DNA of 64,000 nucleotides from Streptomyces rapamycinicus NRRL 5491 (GCF_024298965.1 NZ_CP085193.1:6200001-6264000), one strand, 5' to 3'. Positions 1-8,261 are shown, counted from the stretch's first letter. Notes: generated from the sequence alone by a model not told the origin. Program-made: numbers and translations.

Positions 1-1316
1 GCGGCGCACCCGGCGCCCCGGGCCCCGGCTCGGACGCCGGGCAGTCCGGCGCGTGGTGGTCGGCCGAAGGCGGACAGCCGCACGGCGGCCAGGGCGACGG
101 ACAGGGCGGGCAAGGAGTCCCGGGCGGACCGGACGGCCCGGGCGGACCGTGGGGGACCGCTCCCGTGCCGCCGTCCTCCGGCCCCTCCGAGCGCAAGCCC
201 CGCGGGCTGGTCGCCGCCGTGCTGGCCGCCGTCCTGGTCGCGGGCGGCATCGGCGGCGGCATCGGCTTCTGGGCCGCCGACCGGGAGAGCGACAGCGGCG
301 ACACCAGCACCGTCTCCGCCTACGGCAACCCCAAGACGGAGAGCCGCGCACCCGGCTCGGTGTCGAGCATCGCCAACAAGACCCTGCCCAGCGTCGTCAC
401 CATCGAGGCCCAGGGCAACAACGGCGAGAGCGGCACCGGCACCGGCTTCGTCTACGACAAGCAGGGCCACATCCTCACCAACAACCACGTCGTCGCCTCG
501 GCCGCCGACAACGGCAAGCTGACCGCCACCTTCTCCAACGGCAAGCGGTACACCGCCCAGGTCGTCGGCCGCGCCCAGGGCTACGACGTCGCCGTGGTCA
601 AGCTCAAGAACGCCGCGGGCGCCAAGCTCGACCCGCTGCCCCTCGGCAACTCCGACCGGGTCGCCGTGGGCGACGCCACCGTCGCCATCGGCGCCCCCTT
701 CGGCCTCTCCGGCACCGTCACCACCGGCATCGTGAGCGCCAAGAACCGCCCGGTCGCCTCCAGCGACGGCGGCAGCGGCAACGCCTCGTACATGAGCGCC
801 CTCCAGACCGATGCCTCCATCAACCCGGGCAACTCCGGCGGCCCGCTGCTCAACGCGGACGGCGGCGTCATCGGCATCAACTCCGCCATCCAGTCCGCCG
901 GCAACGGCAGCGGCCTCGGCGAGTCCCAGCAGTCCGGCAGCATCGGCCTCGGCTTCGCGATCCCGATCAACCAGGCCAAGAACGTCGCCGAGCAGCTGAT
1001 CAAGACGGGCCAGCCCGTCTACCCGGTCATCGAGGCCACGGTCAACATGAAGGACTCCACCAGCGGCGCCACCATCGCCTCCAACGGCACCGGCGGCAGC
1101 CCCGCCATCGTCCCCGGCGGCCCGGCCGACAAGGCAGGCCTCAAGTCCGGCGACGTGATCACCAAGCTCGACGACACGGTCATCGACAGCGGCCCCACCC
1201 TCATCAGCGAGATCTGGACCCACCAGCCGGGCGACAAGGTCACCCTCACCTACAAGCGCGGCGGCAAGGTGTCCAAGGTGGACGTCACCTTGGGGAAGCG
1301 CAAGGGCGACAGCTGA
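1..1316 (+). CDS. HtrA/DegP-like S1C serine protease with PDZ domain (5' end outside window)
   Basis: A membrane-anchored, extracytoplasmic trypsin-like protease of the HtrA family, expected to act in envelope protein quality control. The frame is open to the left edge without a stop, so the gene is 5'-truncated; an internal GTG at 165 is only one possible start. Upstream residues are Gly/Pro/Gln-rich, as in the cytoplasmic tails of actinomycete HtrA proteins. Counting from GTG 165: a transmembrane segment at about 14-36, then the protease with the triad His108 (TNNHVV), Asp141 (GYDVAVVKL) and Ser224 (NPGNSGGPLL), and one PDZ domain at about 295-380 (GGPADKAGLKSGDVI). All three catalytic residues are intact. 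The stop lies 39 bases before tRNA-Ser. Confidence 0.93.
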   Translation, partial: GAPGAPGPGSDAGQSGAWWSAEGGQPHGGQGDGQGGQGVPGGPDGPGGPWGTAPVPPSSGPSERKPRGLVAAVLAAVLVAGGIGGGIGFWAADRESDSGDTSTVSAYGNPKTESRAPGSVSSIANKTLPSVVTIEAQGNNGESGTGTGFVYDKQGHILTNNHVVASAADNGKLTATFSNGKRYTAQVVGRAQGYDVAVVKLKNAAGAKLDPLPLGNSDRVAVGDATVAIGAPFGLSGTVTTGIVSAKNRPVASSDGGSGNASYMSALQTDASINPGNSGGPLLNADGGVIGINSAIQSAGNGSGLGESQQSGSIGLGFAIPINQAKNVAEQLIKTGQPVYPVIEATVNMKDSTSGATIASNGTGGSPAIVPGGPADKAGLKSGDVITKLDDTVIDSGPTLISEIWTHQPGDKVTLTYKRGGKVSKVDVTLGKRKGDS

Positions 1317-1355
1317 CGCGCTAGGCTGATCCCCGCGCCATCACGAACGGCGCGG

Positions 1356-1442
1356 GGAGGCTTGCCCGAGCGGCCTAAGGGAACGGTCTTGAAAACCGTC
1401 GTGGCAGCGATGTCACCGAGGGTTCAAATCCCTCAGCCTCCG
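1356..1442 (+). tRNA. tRNA-Ser (anticodon TGA)
   Basis: A class II tRNA with a long variable arm. The acceptor stem pairs GGAGGCT (1356-1362) with AGCCTCC (1435-1441). The anticodon loop reads CTTGAAA, giving TGA. The T-loop is GGTTCAAATCC. No CCA is encoded. Its 3' end is the target copied in decayed form at 4388-4417, which suggests use as an integration site. Confidence 0.95.
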
Positions 1443-1470
1443 CACAGGTGAGAGAACGAGCACATCAGAA

Positions 1471-1496
1471 GGGGCGCCCCGATCCAGGGGCGCCCC
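1471..1496 (+). terminator. Intrinsic terminator of tRNA-Ser(TGA)
   Basis: A 10-bp perfect stem (GGGGCGCCCC, 6-nt loop) starts 29 bases after the tRNA. Related hairpins recur near 4441 and 5130. Confidence 0.75.
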
Positions 1497-1725
1497 TGTC
1501 TCGTGCCGGGCGGACGAGACGGCTGTCTGGGGCAGTGCGTACCGTTCGATGTGCTCCCGCCACATCCGGACCAGCACCGGGGGGCCGGGGCTACCGCGAG
1601 ACGTTCCGGGTGTTCCTGACAGCAACGGCGGCACGCTTTTCCGGACTAATCGATTCCTCGTGCGATTCTGGCGCGCATGGGTGATCATCTGCATACCTGA
1701 AGTCCGAACACGGAGGCGTATTTTC

Positions 1726-2325
1726 ATGAGACCGACGCGTGCCGTTCTGCTCGTCGTGGCCACCGCCCTGACCCCAGCCCTCCTCTTGACCGCCCCGGCG
1801 TTCGCCAGCGGTTCGGCGGCCCCGGTCACCGCCACCGTGGCGACTGTGTCCGACACACCGGTGGACGAGATGTCGGAGGACGAACTGCGTGCGGCGATCG
1901 CCGCCATCCTGGCGGACGAGGACAGCGGCCGGGGGGTCACCCGAGAGGCCAATGAGGCCCTCAACGGCACCGTGGATGACATGCGCACCTTCTTGAAGAC
2001 CGGCTACCGGCTGGCTCAGGCCGAGGACGACCGGGTCGCCATCGCCCGCATCCTCCACGTAGCGACGCAGAACAATGACAAGCGAGTCATCGAGGAGGCC
2101 AACAAGCTCCTCGACAACAACTCCCCGGAGGAGATGCGCGCCTGGCTGGAGAGCGGCTACCGGCTGGCCCAAGCCGAGGACGACGCCGTCTACATAGCTC
2201 GCATGCTCGCGGCTCCGGACATCAGTGACGCCCTGCGCGCCGCAGCCAACGCTGCCCTCGACGACGGCTCCCCGGAAGCCCTGCGCTACTTCCGTGAGGT
2301 GGGGCAGTACGAGGTGGAGGGTTAG
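1726..2325 (+). CDS. Secreted ALF-repeat protein
   Basis: A 199-residue exported protein. The ATG at 1726 is chosen because GGAGG sits at 1712-1716 and because it begins a clean signal peptide (basic MRPTR, hydrophobic 6-24, APAFA/SG cleavage site). The mature part has three repeats, at about 69-110, 118-160 and 165-195, with the pattern (R)EAN-AL-x(4-6)-M-FL-GYRLAQAEDD. This matches the ALF short-repeat family (Pfam PF03752), which is common in secreted actinomycete proteins and has no defined function. It lies between tRNA-Ser and the tRNA remnant at 4388, so it may be part of inserted DNA. Confidence 0.75.
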   Translation: MRPTRAVLLVVATALTPALLLTAPAFASGSAAPVTATVATVSDTPVDEMSEDELRAAIAAILADEDSGRGVTREANEALNGTVDDMRTFLKTGYRLAQAEDDRVAIARILHVATQNNDKRVIEEANKLLDNNSPEEMRAWLESGYRLAQAEDDAVYIARMLAAPDISDALRAAANAALDDGSPEALRYFREVGQYEVEG

Positions 2326-2447
2326 GCAAGGCGGGGAATACGCCCTGCCCGACGTGTCCGGCGGCAATCCGATCAACGACTCGGTGCCTCCCAGCAACTC
2401 GGTGGGGGCGCCGGTCCGGAGTGCTGCCGGGCCCGCGCCAGGGCCCT

Positions 2448-2471
2448 GCCCGAACCTACGGATCAAGAGGT
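2448..2471 (+). repeat. 24-bp match to the right end of the tRNA-Arg island
   Basis: Identical to 35390-35413, which covers the first bases of the tRNA-Arg-derived repeat plus eight bases of island flank. The flank just before it is also loosely similar (Cs and Gs around CGCGCC-AGGGCC). Its copy of the tRNA segment stops after 17 bases, so this looks like a fragment of an element end that uses tRNA-Arg, displaced by about 33 kb. Confidence 0.5.
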
Positions 2472-2511
2472 CTGAAGCTGTGGTCTACGAATTCTGCGCG
2501 ATGATCAGGCT

Positions 2512-3174
2512 ATGAGTGAGATCGTCTTGATGTCGGACCCGAAGGTCGCCGCCATGCCCGTCGTGGAATGCGGCGAACGTCTCGTAGACGTGCGTCGTAG
2601 CGGCTCGTTACTGGTCGATACACGCCAAGAGGACCCGTTAGGTGCTTTCGCGTATCTGCGGGAAGGTGTGTCGGATCGGCTGCTCAAGGCTCAGGCGATG
2701 CTTCCGCAGGGCTTTCGGCTGCTGTTTGTCGAGGGGTATCGTCCGCCCTCGCTTCAGCGGGAGTACTTCGAGGAGTATGTGAGCCAGCTGCGCACCAGCC
2801 GTACCGATTGGTCCGATGAGCAGGTCTATTCGGCGGCGAGTCGGTATGTGTCCCCACCTGACATCGCTCCCCACAGCGCCGGTGCAGCCGTCGACCTGAC
2901 CCTTGCCGACGTCAGTGGGTCTGAGTTGGATCTGGGCACGCGAATGAATGCGGACCCTGAGGAGAGCGAGGGGGCCTGCTTCACCCACGCCACCAACATC
3001 AGCGAGGAGGCTCGGGCCAACCGGAAGGTACTGGGGGGAGTGCTCAGCGCTGCGGGCCTGGTGAACTACCCCACAGAGTGGTGGCACTGGTCCTTCGGTG
3101 ACCGCTACTGGGCTCTGCTCACGGGGGAGGCCGCAGCTCTCTACCGCCCGAAGGAGATGGAGCTGTGCGGGTGA
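2512..3174 (+). CDS. D-alanyl-D-alanine dipeptidase, VanX/DdpX-like (peptidase M15D)
   Basis: A 220-residue zinc dipeptidase homologue, expected to cleave D-Ala-D-Ala. Visible family landmarks are the GYRPP arginine (Arg77), the zinc motif with His121 and Asp128 (APHSAGAAVDLTL) and the Glu189/His192 motif (EWWHW). The usual first serine of SxHxxGxAxD is a proline here. There is no signal peptide, so the enzyme is cytoplasmic. No vanH, vanA or vanRS genes are next to it, so a glycopeptide-resistance role is not supported; recycling or scavenging of D-Ala-D-Ala is possible. The ATG start fits the homology but has no strong ribosome site. Confidence 0.85.
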   Translation: MSEIVLMSDPKVAAMPVVECGERLVDVRRSGSLLVDTRQEDPLGAFAYLREGVSDRLLKAQAMLPQGFRLLFVEGYRPPSLQREYFEEYVSQLRTSRTDWSDEQVYSAASRYVSPPDIAPHSAGAAVDLTLADVSGSELDLGTRMNADPEESEGACFTHATNISEEARANRKVLGGVLSAAGLVNYPTEWWHWSFGDRYWALLTGEAAALYRPKEMELCG

Positions 3175-3366
3175 CACGCCAGGCCTGACCGATGCGTTCA
3201 ACGGATGCGAGATCCAGCAGCATCGCCGTGTTGATCGTTCCCGATCACCGCTCCGGTGGTGGACCTTATTGCCCGCTGGGCCGTCCGGATGGCGATGTGA
3301 ACCCCTGGTGGGCCACGGGGTCTACTTGAACACCGCAGCAACAACCACAAGGAAACGGGGAACCCT

Positions 3367-3681
3367 GTGAGTGCTTACGTCATCGTCAACGTCGATGTGC
3401 TCGACGAGGAGGCTGGTCTGGCCTACGCCCCCGTGGCCCAGAAGTCCGTCCTCAGCCACGGCGGCCGTTACCTGGTCGCGGGTCCCACGCCCGAGCCCGT
3501 CGAGGGCACCTGGGATTCCTCCCGGTTCCTGGTCATCGAGTTCCCCGATATGGACCGGATCCGGGAATGGTACGACTCCCCCGAGTACCGGCGAGCCCGG
3601 GAGATACGGGAGGAAGAGGTTCGGGTTCAGATGCTGTTCGCCGAGGGCTCGCCGCCGGAGGGCTTCTCCCTTCCGGCCTAG
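3367..3681 (+). CDS. DUF1330 family protein
   Basis: A 104-residue protein with the dimeric alpha+beta barrel fold of DUF1330. It shows the family pattern of an N-terminal strand (AYVIVNVDV), a central GGRYLVAG segment, and FLVIEFPDMDRIREWYDSPEY. Function is unknown. The GTG start at 3367 follows AAGGAAACGGGG. It is a single gene with 190 bases of apparently empty sequence upstream. Confidence 0.85.
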   Translation: MSAYVIVNVDVLDEEAGLAYAPVAQKSVLSHGGRYLVAGPTPEPVEGTWDSSRFLVIEFPDMDRIREWYDSPEYRRAREIREEEVRVQMLFAEGSPPEGFSLPA

Positions 3682-3926
3682 CGTGCGACAGGGGAGTTGG
3701 AGGGCGAGGGACGTCCGATGTGGTGAGACCGGCACCACCGTCGCGGTGGACAATATCGTCGGGCTCTACCTGCACCGACCCCCACCACGTAATGGCGTAC
3801 GGCGACTGAGAGGGTAGGTAACACTTCTCCGTCTGCTTCCGGGCTCACCCCACCGGCGGGGAGCTCCGGACGAGCCCTGCCTCGGCTGACCGGCTTCCGC
3901 CGCGCACGGAGCCGGTCAGCCGCTCG

Positions 3927-4361
3927 CTATGACGAGGCCGCGCCGACGCAGAACTCGTTGCCCTCTGGGTCAGCCATCAGAATATGGTGCCCGTCGAACT
4001 CCTCCAGGACCTTCCCTCCCGCTCTCATCAGCCGCTCGGACTCTGTTCTCATCCGCGCCCACCGTTCGTCAGGGCTGCCGTGTCCTGGCACCCGGATGTC
4101 GAGATGAAGCCGGTTCTTCGCTGTCTTCCGCTCGGGGACCTTGAGGATGGAGAGCCTGGGGCCGATACCGTCGGGATCGCAGAGCCATGCGCCGTCGTCC
4201 GCGGAATCGTCTTCCCGGAGATCGAACTGTGCAAGCCACTCCTCGCGGGTTTTGAAGGGAGCGGGCGGTGGCTCGTCGACATACCCCAGGGCCGTCTTCC
4301 AGAACTCGGCGAGGAGATTCGCGTCCGTGCAATCAAAGGTCAGATCGATTCTGGCTGCCAT
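3927..4361 (-). CDS. VOC superfamily (glyoxalase-like) protein
   Basis: A 144-residue protein of the vicinal-oxygen-chelate superfamily, in the Glyoxalase_6-type group common in actinomycetes. It begins with the typical IDLTFDCTDANLLAEFWKTALGY and ends with the second half-site strand, ILMADPEGNEFCVG. One paired betaalphabetabetabeta module set is complete. The substrate cannot be told from sequence. The ATG is just inside the tRNA-Ser remnant at 4388, so the gene sits at the edge of the accretion zone. Confidence 0.85.
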   Translation of the reverse strand: MAARIDLTFDCTDANLLAEFWKTALGYVDEPPPAPFKTREEWLAQFDLREDDSADDGAWLCDPDGIGPRLSILKVPERKTAKNRLHLDIRVPGHGSPDERWARMRTESERLMRAGGKVLEEFDGHHILMADPEGNEFCVGAASS

Positions 4362-4387
4362 GTCAGGACCGTACTGCGCGCCGCTGA

Positions 4388-4417
4388 CACCGAGGGTTCA
4401 CATTCCTCAGCCTCTGC
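4388..4417 (+). repeat. Decayed copy of the tRNA-Ser(TGA) 3' end
   Basis: Aligns with 1414-1443 over 30 bases with about three mismatches. It spans the T-arm and the 3' acceptor strand. It has no 5' half, so it is not a tRNA gene. It reads as an old attachment-site duplicate that brackets about 2.9 kb. Confidence 0.6.
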
Positions 4418-4440
4418 CGAGGTCAGCGAACTAGCTGGTC

Positions 4441-4475
4441 AGAAGGGGTGTCCATGGTTCGGGGGCGCCCCTTTT
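4441..4475 (+). terminator. Second copy of the tRNA-Ser-type terminator
   Basis: AAGGGGTG pairs with CGCCCCTT (one G-T pair) and is followed by TTT. It resembles the hairpin after the intact tRNA and is even closer to the one at 5130-5166. Confidence 0.55.
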
Positions 4476-4567
4476 GCGTGTCCGCCGTCTCACTCCATGC
4501 TGTGTGGGGGGTTTCTGGGTCGGAGGGGCTGCGATGAGTTTTCGTCGGCTGGTCGGTCTGTCCTCGT

Positions 4568-5095
4568 ATGGATCAGGATTTCGGCGTGACTGGCGCCCGT
4601 GCAGAGGTCGAACTATCCGTCGACGTGCCGGTGGACCAGTTCTGGGAGGCGGTCACGGACCTCTCGCGGATCGGTGACTGGAGCCCGGAGTGCACCTACG
4701 CGGGTTGGCTGGACGGCTGGAGCGGACCAGTGGTCGGGGCGCGCTTCGAGGCTCGCAACCGGTTCCCCAACGGGCTTGTCACGCAGGTCGTGTGCGTGGT
4801 CGTCGCGGCGGATCGGCCGTACTCGTTCGGCTGGAGAGTGTTCGGGGGCGCCCCGGAGACCGAGGAGCATTTCGCCACCTGGCACTACGATCTACGGCCC
4901 GCCGCGCGGCAGGATCAGACGGTGGTCCGTCAGTCGTTCATCCATGGACCGGGTGACAGCGGGGCCCGTGCGGCGGTGCGGGCCGACCCTGAGAACGCCG
5001 CGGCGCTCCTGCAAGGACGGCTGGACCAACTACGCCGCAACATGACAGCGACGATCGAGGCCATGGCCCGCGACATCCGGAGCCGGCGCGTATGA
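4568..5095 (+). CDS. SRPBCC (START-like) family protein
   Basis: A 175-residue protein of the SRPBCC fold, the group annotated as polyketide cyclase/dehydrase or polyketide_cyc2. It shows the N-terminal signature VELSVDVPVDQFWEAVTD followed by WSPEC and the characteristic beta-sheet and long C-terminal helix. No catalytic residues can be assigned; ligand binding is the only safe inference. It is flanked on both sides by near-identical terminator repeats (4441-4482 and 5130-5173), as if carried as a small cassette. Confidence 0.8.
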   Translation: MDQDFGVTGARAEVELSVDVPVDQFWEAVTDLSRIGDWSPECTYAGWLDGWSGPVVGARFEARNRFPNGLVTQVVCVVVAADRPYSFGWRVFGGAPETEEHFATWHYDLRPAARQDQTVVRQSFIHGPGDSGARAAVRADPENAAALLQGRLDQLRRNMTATIEAMARDIRSRRV

Positions 5096-5129
5096 GCACC
5101 TGCTCCCGATCTCGCGTGGCGTAGCTGTC

Positions 5130-5166
5130 GGAAGGGGTGCCCATGGTTCGGGGGGGCACCCCTTCC
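5130..5166. terminator. Terminator between convergent genes
   Basis: A perfect 13-bp stem (5130-5142 with 5154-5166). It is the third copy of the tRNA-Ser-type hairpin and serves the SRPBCC gene and the facing secreted-protein gene. Confidence 0.75.
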
Positions 5167-5185
5167 GCGTGTCGTGCTCCGGGCG

Positions 5186-5476
5186 TCAGGAGATGGAGGC
5201 GCTGGTGCCGAACTGGAAGACGTTGGACTCGCTCGGCCGGACCTGGCTGATCGCGTGGCCCTGGCAGTTCGGGAGGTCAAAGACGGTGGCGACCTGGTTG
5301 GTGTTGTTGGCCACGAACATGGGCCAGACGTTCGTCGTGTAGCAGCCGCTGGGGTTGATGTGGGTGGCCAGGCCGACGGTCAGGGTGCCCTCGGCGGCCA
5401 TGGCCGATCCCGCCGGCGACAGGGCGAGGGACACCGCACCCGTCACCGACGCCGCCACAAGTCCGGTACGACGCAT
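5186..5476 (-). CDS. Small secreted protein of unknown function
   Basis: A 96-residue exported protein. The ATG at 5476 is chosen over an upstream in-frame start because GCAGGAGGC precedes it and a signal peptide starts there (MRRTGLVAAS..., cleavage near SAMAAEG). The mature part is only about 68 residues, with two cysteines (GCYTTN and NCQGHA) that could form a disulfide. The fold looks all-beta. I do not recognise the family; similar small secreted proteins are frequent in Streptomyces. Confidence 0.75.
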   Translation of the reverse strand: MRRTGLVAASVTGAVSLALSPAGSAMAAEGTLTVGLATHINPSGCYTTNVWPMFVANNTNQVATVFDLPNCQGHAISQVRPSESNVFQFGTSASIS

Positions 5477-5561
5477 CGTTGCCTCCTGCTCAGACACGAT
5501 CCGGAGGAGACGCCGACCGCCCCTCCTCACCCATTGCTAGCGGCCGTCGCTTGACGGGCGC

Positions 5562-7064
5562 TCACGGCTCGCGTGAGCCGTGGCGGTTCGCGCGGCGGGT
5601 CGTGGTCAGTGGCGCGGCGATGCACGCGGCGGCCAGGAGGATGCCGAAGGCGACGGTCAGGGCTGTGGTGTAGCCGTGGACGGACGCCGAGCTCGGCGTG
5701 GTGTGGCGTGCCGATGTCAGGGAGGACGCCGTTGCGCTTGCCGCGATGGTGTTGAGGAGTGCGGTGCCGAGGGCGGCTCCGAGTTGCTGGGAGGCGTTGT
5801 AGGCGGCCGATGCGGCCCCGATGTCGTCTCGCCGTGTGTCGGCGGTGGCCAGGGCGGCGGTCGGGGGGATGACGCAGCCGAGGCCGAGCCCGGTGAGTAC
5901 CAGGGCGGGTGCCAGGTAGAGCGGCAGGACGTGTGCGCTGTGTGGGGTCAGGCGCGTGAGGATGAGCATGCCGGAGGCCGCGGCGATCAGGCCGGGGAGG
6001 ATCAGTGCCGCGGGAGTGAGGCGTCCGTGGAGCGTCCCGGCGATGAGTGTGGAGCCGATCAGGGCGGCCAGGGCGTTGATCATCAGCGTCAGGCCCGCCT
6101 GGACCGGTGAGTAGCCGAGGACGGTCTGGGTGTAGTAGCTCATGAACAGGTAGAAGCCGAACATGGCGACGAACATCAGGCCGATCGAGATGAGTGCGCC
6201 GCAGCGGGCACGGTGCAGGAGCATGCGCATCGGCAGCAGCGGGCGGCGGGCTCGCGTCTCGACGGCGGCGAACGCGGCCAGCAGCAGGCCGCTGCCGGTC
6301 AGCAGGGTCAGTACCCTCGGTGAGCCCCAACCGAGGGGTTCGGCCTCGTTGAAGGCGTAGACCATGGCGGCGAAGCCCGCGGCGCTGAGCAGGGCACCCG
6401 CGACGTCGAGCGGCCCGTCGCCGCGGCAGGGGTGGTCCGGTGGCACGCGTGTCGCGCCGAGCAGGGCGAGCAGTGCGACAGGGACGTTGATGTACAGGCA
6501 GCCCCGCCAGCTGACGTACTCGGTCAGCAGTCCCCCGGCGACCAGGCCGAGGGCGGAGCCGGAGGCACCGACCGCGGCGAACACACCGAACGCCCGGCCG
6601 CGTTCGCGCGGCTCGGTGAACGTCGTACTGAGCAACGACAACCCGGCGGGCGCGAGTACGGCGGCGAAGACGCCTTGCAGGGCGCGGGCCCCGAAGAGGG
6701 TCCCGGGGTTCACGGCGGCACCGCCCAGCGCGGACGCAGCGGCGAAACCGGCCAGGCCGATGATGAACGTACGGCGATGGCCGAGTGCGCCGCTGACCCT
6801 GCCGCCGATCAGCAGCAGACCGCCGAAGGCCAGGGCGTACGCGGTGATCGCCCATTGCCGGCTCGCGTCGGACATGCCGAGCGCGCTCTGGGCGGAGGGC
6901 AGCGCGATGTTCACGATGGTGCCGTCCAGGACGACGAGTAGCTGGGCCGCGCTCACCGCCAGCAGCGTCGGCCACTGCCGCCGCGCGGGGGCGGCTCCTC
7001 CCGTGTCGCGGCGCGTCTCGAGGGCAGGCTCCGCCCGGGGCGGATCGGTGTCTCGGGGATTCAT
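5562..7064 (-). CDS. MFS drug exporter, DHA2 (EmrB/QacA) type
   Basis: A 500-residue proton-linked exporter with about 14 membrane segments. Family marks are LLVVLDGTIVNIALP in the first helix, the loop 2-3 motif GGRVSGALGHRR, and the antiporter motif region SALGLVAGGLLTEYVSWR. The ATG at 7064 is preferred over an upstream in-frame codon because the protein begins MNPRDTDPP and membrane segment 1 follows at about residue 30. A perfect inverted repeat ends one base before this ATG and is a likely repressor site. No regulator gene is adjacent. Confidence 0.9.
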   Translation of the reverse strand: MNPRDTDPPRAEPALETRRDTGGAAPARRQWPTLLAVSAAQLLVVLDGTIVNIALPSAQSALGMSDASRQWAITAYALAFGGLLLIGGRVSGALGHRRTFIIGLAGFAAASALGGAAVNPGTLFGARALQGVFAAVLAPAGLSLLSTTFTEPRERGRAFGVFAAVGASGSALGLVAGGLLTEYVSWRGCLYINVPVALLALLGATRVPPDHPCRGDGPLDVAGALLSAAGFAAMVYAFNEAEPLGWGSPRVLTLLTGSGLLLAAFAAVETRARRPLLPMRMLLHRARCGALISIGLMFVAMFGFYLFMSYYTQTVLGYSPVQAGLTLMINALAALIGSTLIAGTLHGRLTPAALILPGLIAAASGMLILTRLTPHSAHVLPLYLAPALVLTGLGLGCVIPPTAALATADTRRDDIGAASAAYNASQQLGAALGTALLNTIAASATASSLTSARHTTPSSASVHGYTTALTVAFGILLAAACIAAPLTTTRRANRHGSREP

Positions 7065-7065
7065 G

Positions 7066-7087
7066 ACTTCAAGTGTTTCGTTGAAGT
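7066..7087. promoter_or_regulatory. Candidate operator of the MFS gene
   Basis: Perfect inverted repeat ACTTCAA-N8-TTGAAGT directly against the ATG at 7064. A repressor bound here would block transcription or translation start. Confidence 0.45.
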
Positions 7088-7233
7088 GATCCCGGAGACT
7101 TTTCACCGCCTCCGGCCACCGGACCAGCGCCGATGAGCCGATATCCCTCAAGTCGCCGGTTGAAGCCCGGCGAGGTGAGGGGCCGGACGAGGGTTTCCGG
7201 ACAAGGGCTTCCGGACACGGCTGTGCGGCGACT

Positions 7234-7683
7234 TCACATCCGGTCGGGCTCTTCGTCGGCCCCGCTTCTGCTCTCGTACGGCACGACGACGATCTGGTAC
7301 GCGTCCTCGTAGACGATCCTCCCCGGATTCGACGACCGGATCATCCGGCACTCGATGCCATGGGCGGCAAGGATCTCCAGGTACCCGTCCACCCGTGTGA
7401 TCAGGTCCTGGGATGTGGGCTTGAACCAGGCCGCCGCGCCGGGGTGGACCTCATGGTCGTAAACCGTCGGATCCACGGTCGAGGGGTCTGGATACGCCGC
7501 GTTGTACCAGTCATTGTTGGCCCGTCGGAAGCGTTCCTGCTCAGCGCTCAGCTTCCCGTTCCGCGCCAGGCCGTTGACCAGGCCGAACACCCCGGAGAAG
7601 TAGCCGCGCTCGTTCCGGACCGGGCTCTGGAAGCGTACGTAGGGGGCTTCGTCAACGAGTTGTCTTGCTTCGCCGATCTTCAC
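7234..7683 (-). CDS. Hypothetical protein
   Basis: A 149-residue soluble, mostly helical protein (starting MKIGEARQLVDEAPYVRFQ) with no signal peptide, membrane segment or motif that I recognise. Coding character is convincing: the GC pattern at third positions is regular and the frame is long. It stands alone between the MFS locus and the divergent XRE gene. Confidence 0.65.
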   Translation of the reverse strand: MKIGEARQLVDEAPYVRFQSPVRNERGYFSGVFGLVNGLARNGKLSAEQERFRRANNDWYNAAYPDPSTVDPTVYDHEVHPGAAAWFKPTSQDLITRVDGYLEILAAHGIECRMIRSSNPGRIVYEDAYQIVVVPYESRSGADEEPDRM

Positions 7684-7849
7684 GGTGCGGATGTTAGAGA
7701 CGGGGGACGGGGGCCGTCGTTCGTTCGGTGGGGCTGGTCGGCGGGCAGATCTGGCCGAAAAGGTATGGGTGGGGGTGTTGGTGCAGGTCAGGGACGGGGG
7801 ATCGGCTGTTTGGGGGGTGGATGACGGGTGCGAAGGCGGGAAGTGGGCT

Positions 7850-7865
7850 TTTAGTTGTAGCTAAA
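7850..7865. promoter_or_regulatory. Short inverted repeat upstream of the XRE gene
   Basis: TTTAG-N6-CTAAA in an unusually AT-rich patch about 70 bases before the XRE gene. A possible self-regulatory operator; weak evidence. Confidence 0.25.
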
Positions 7866-7934
7866 GGTGGGAAGCTTTCACTCAGGGCGTTCGACGCCCG
7901 AGGTCGGCACCATGCGCTGGGAGGTTGATGAAGC

Positions 7935-8261
7935 GTGCCGTGGAAGAGCAAAGGTGCGAAGGCGGAGGCTGCCGACCACTCGGGGGCGCGGTTGGCGCGT
8001 CAGGCCACTGTGGAGGTCGCCGGGTTGCTGGGGAAGCGTGGCATGAGCCGCACTGACCTCGCCCGGCTCATGGATGTCAGCCCGGGACGAGTGAGCCAAA
8101 TCCTCTCCGGTGACGAGAATCTGACGCTGCGCAGCCTCGCTGCCGTGGCCGATGCGCTGGAGCTGGACATCAAGATCAGTTTTGTGGAGCCCAAGGGGGA
8201 CGGGGCTCGGCGGCCGCGTGGGCTGGGCGATGGGTCCGATGCTTTTGTCTACGCTCCTTGA
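7935..8261 (+). CDS. XRE-family helix-turn-helix protein
   Basis: A 108-residue DNA-binding protein. Cro/C1-type helix-turn-helix at about 35-82: MSRTDLARLMDVSPGRVSQI, then LTLRSLAAVADALELDIKISF. The GTG start at 7935 has GGGAGG ten bases upstream. Proteins of this size and layout are often antitoxins or small repressors, but there is no toxin-like gene beside it. The AT-rich inverted repeat upstream could be its own operator. Confidence 0.85.
   Translation: MPWKSKGAKAEAADHSGARLARQATVEVAGLLGKRGMSRTDLARLMDVSPGRVSQILSGDENLTLRSLAAVADALELDIKISFVEPKGDGARRPRGLGDGSDAFVYAP

Noticed and set aside
53..1324. 423-codon frame over the HtrA gene
   Set aside because: Arg-rich shadow of the protease frame; the real frame carries the catalytic triad.
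1448..1684. 78-codon frame after tRNA-Ser
   Set aside because: Runs through the tRNA terminator hairpin; no coding character.
2512..3174. Glycopeptide resistance cluster
   Set aside because: Only a VanX-type gene is present; no ligase, dehydrogenase or VanRS pair nearby.
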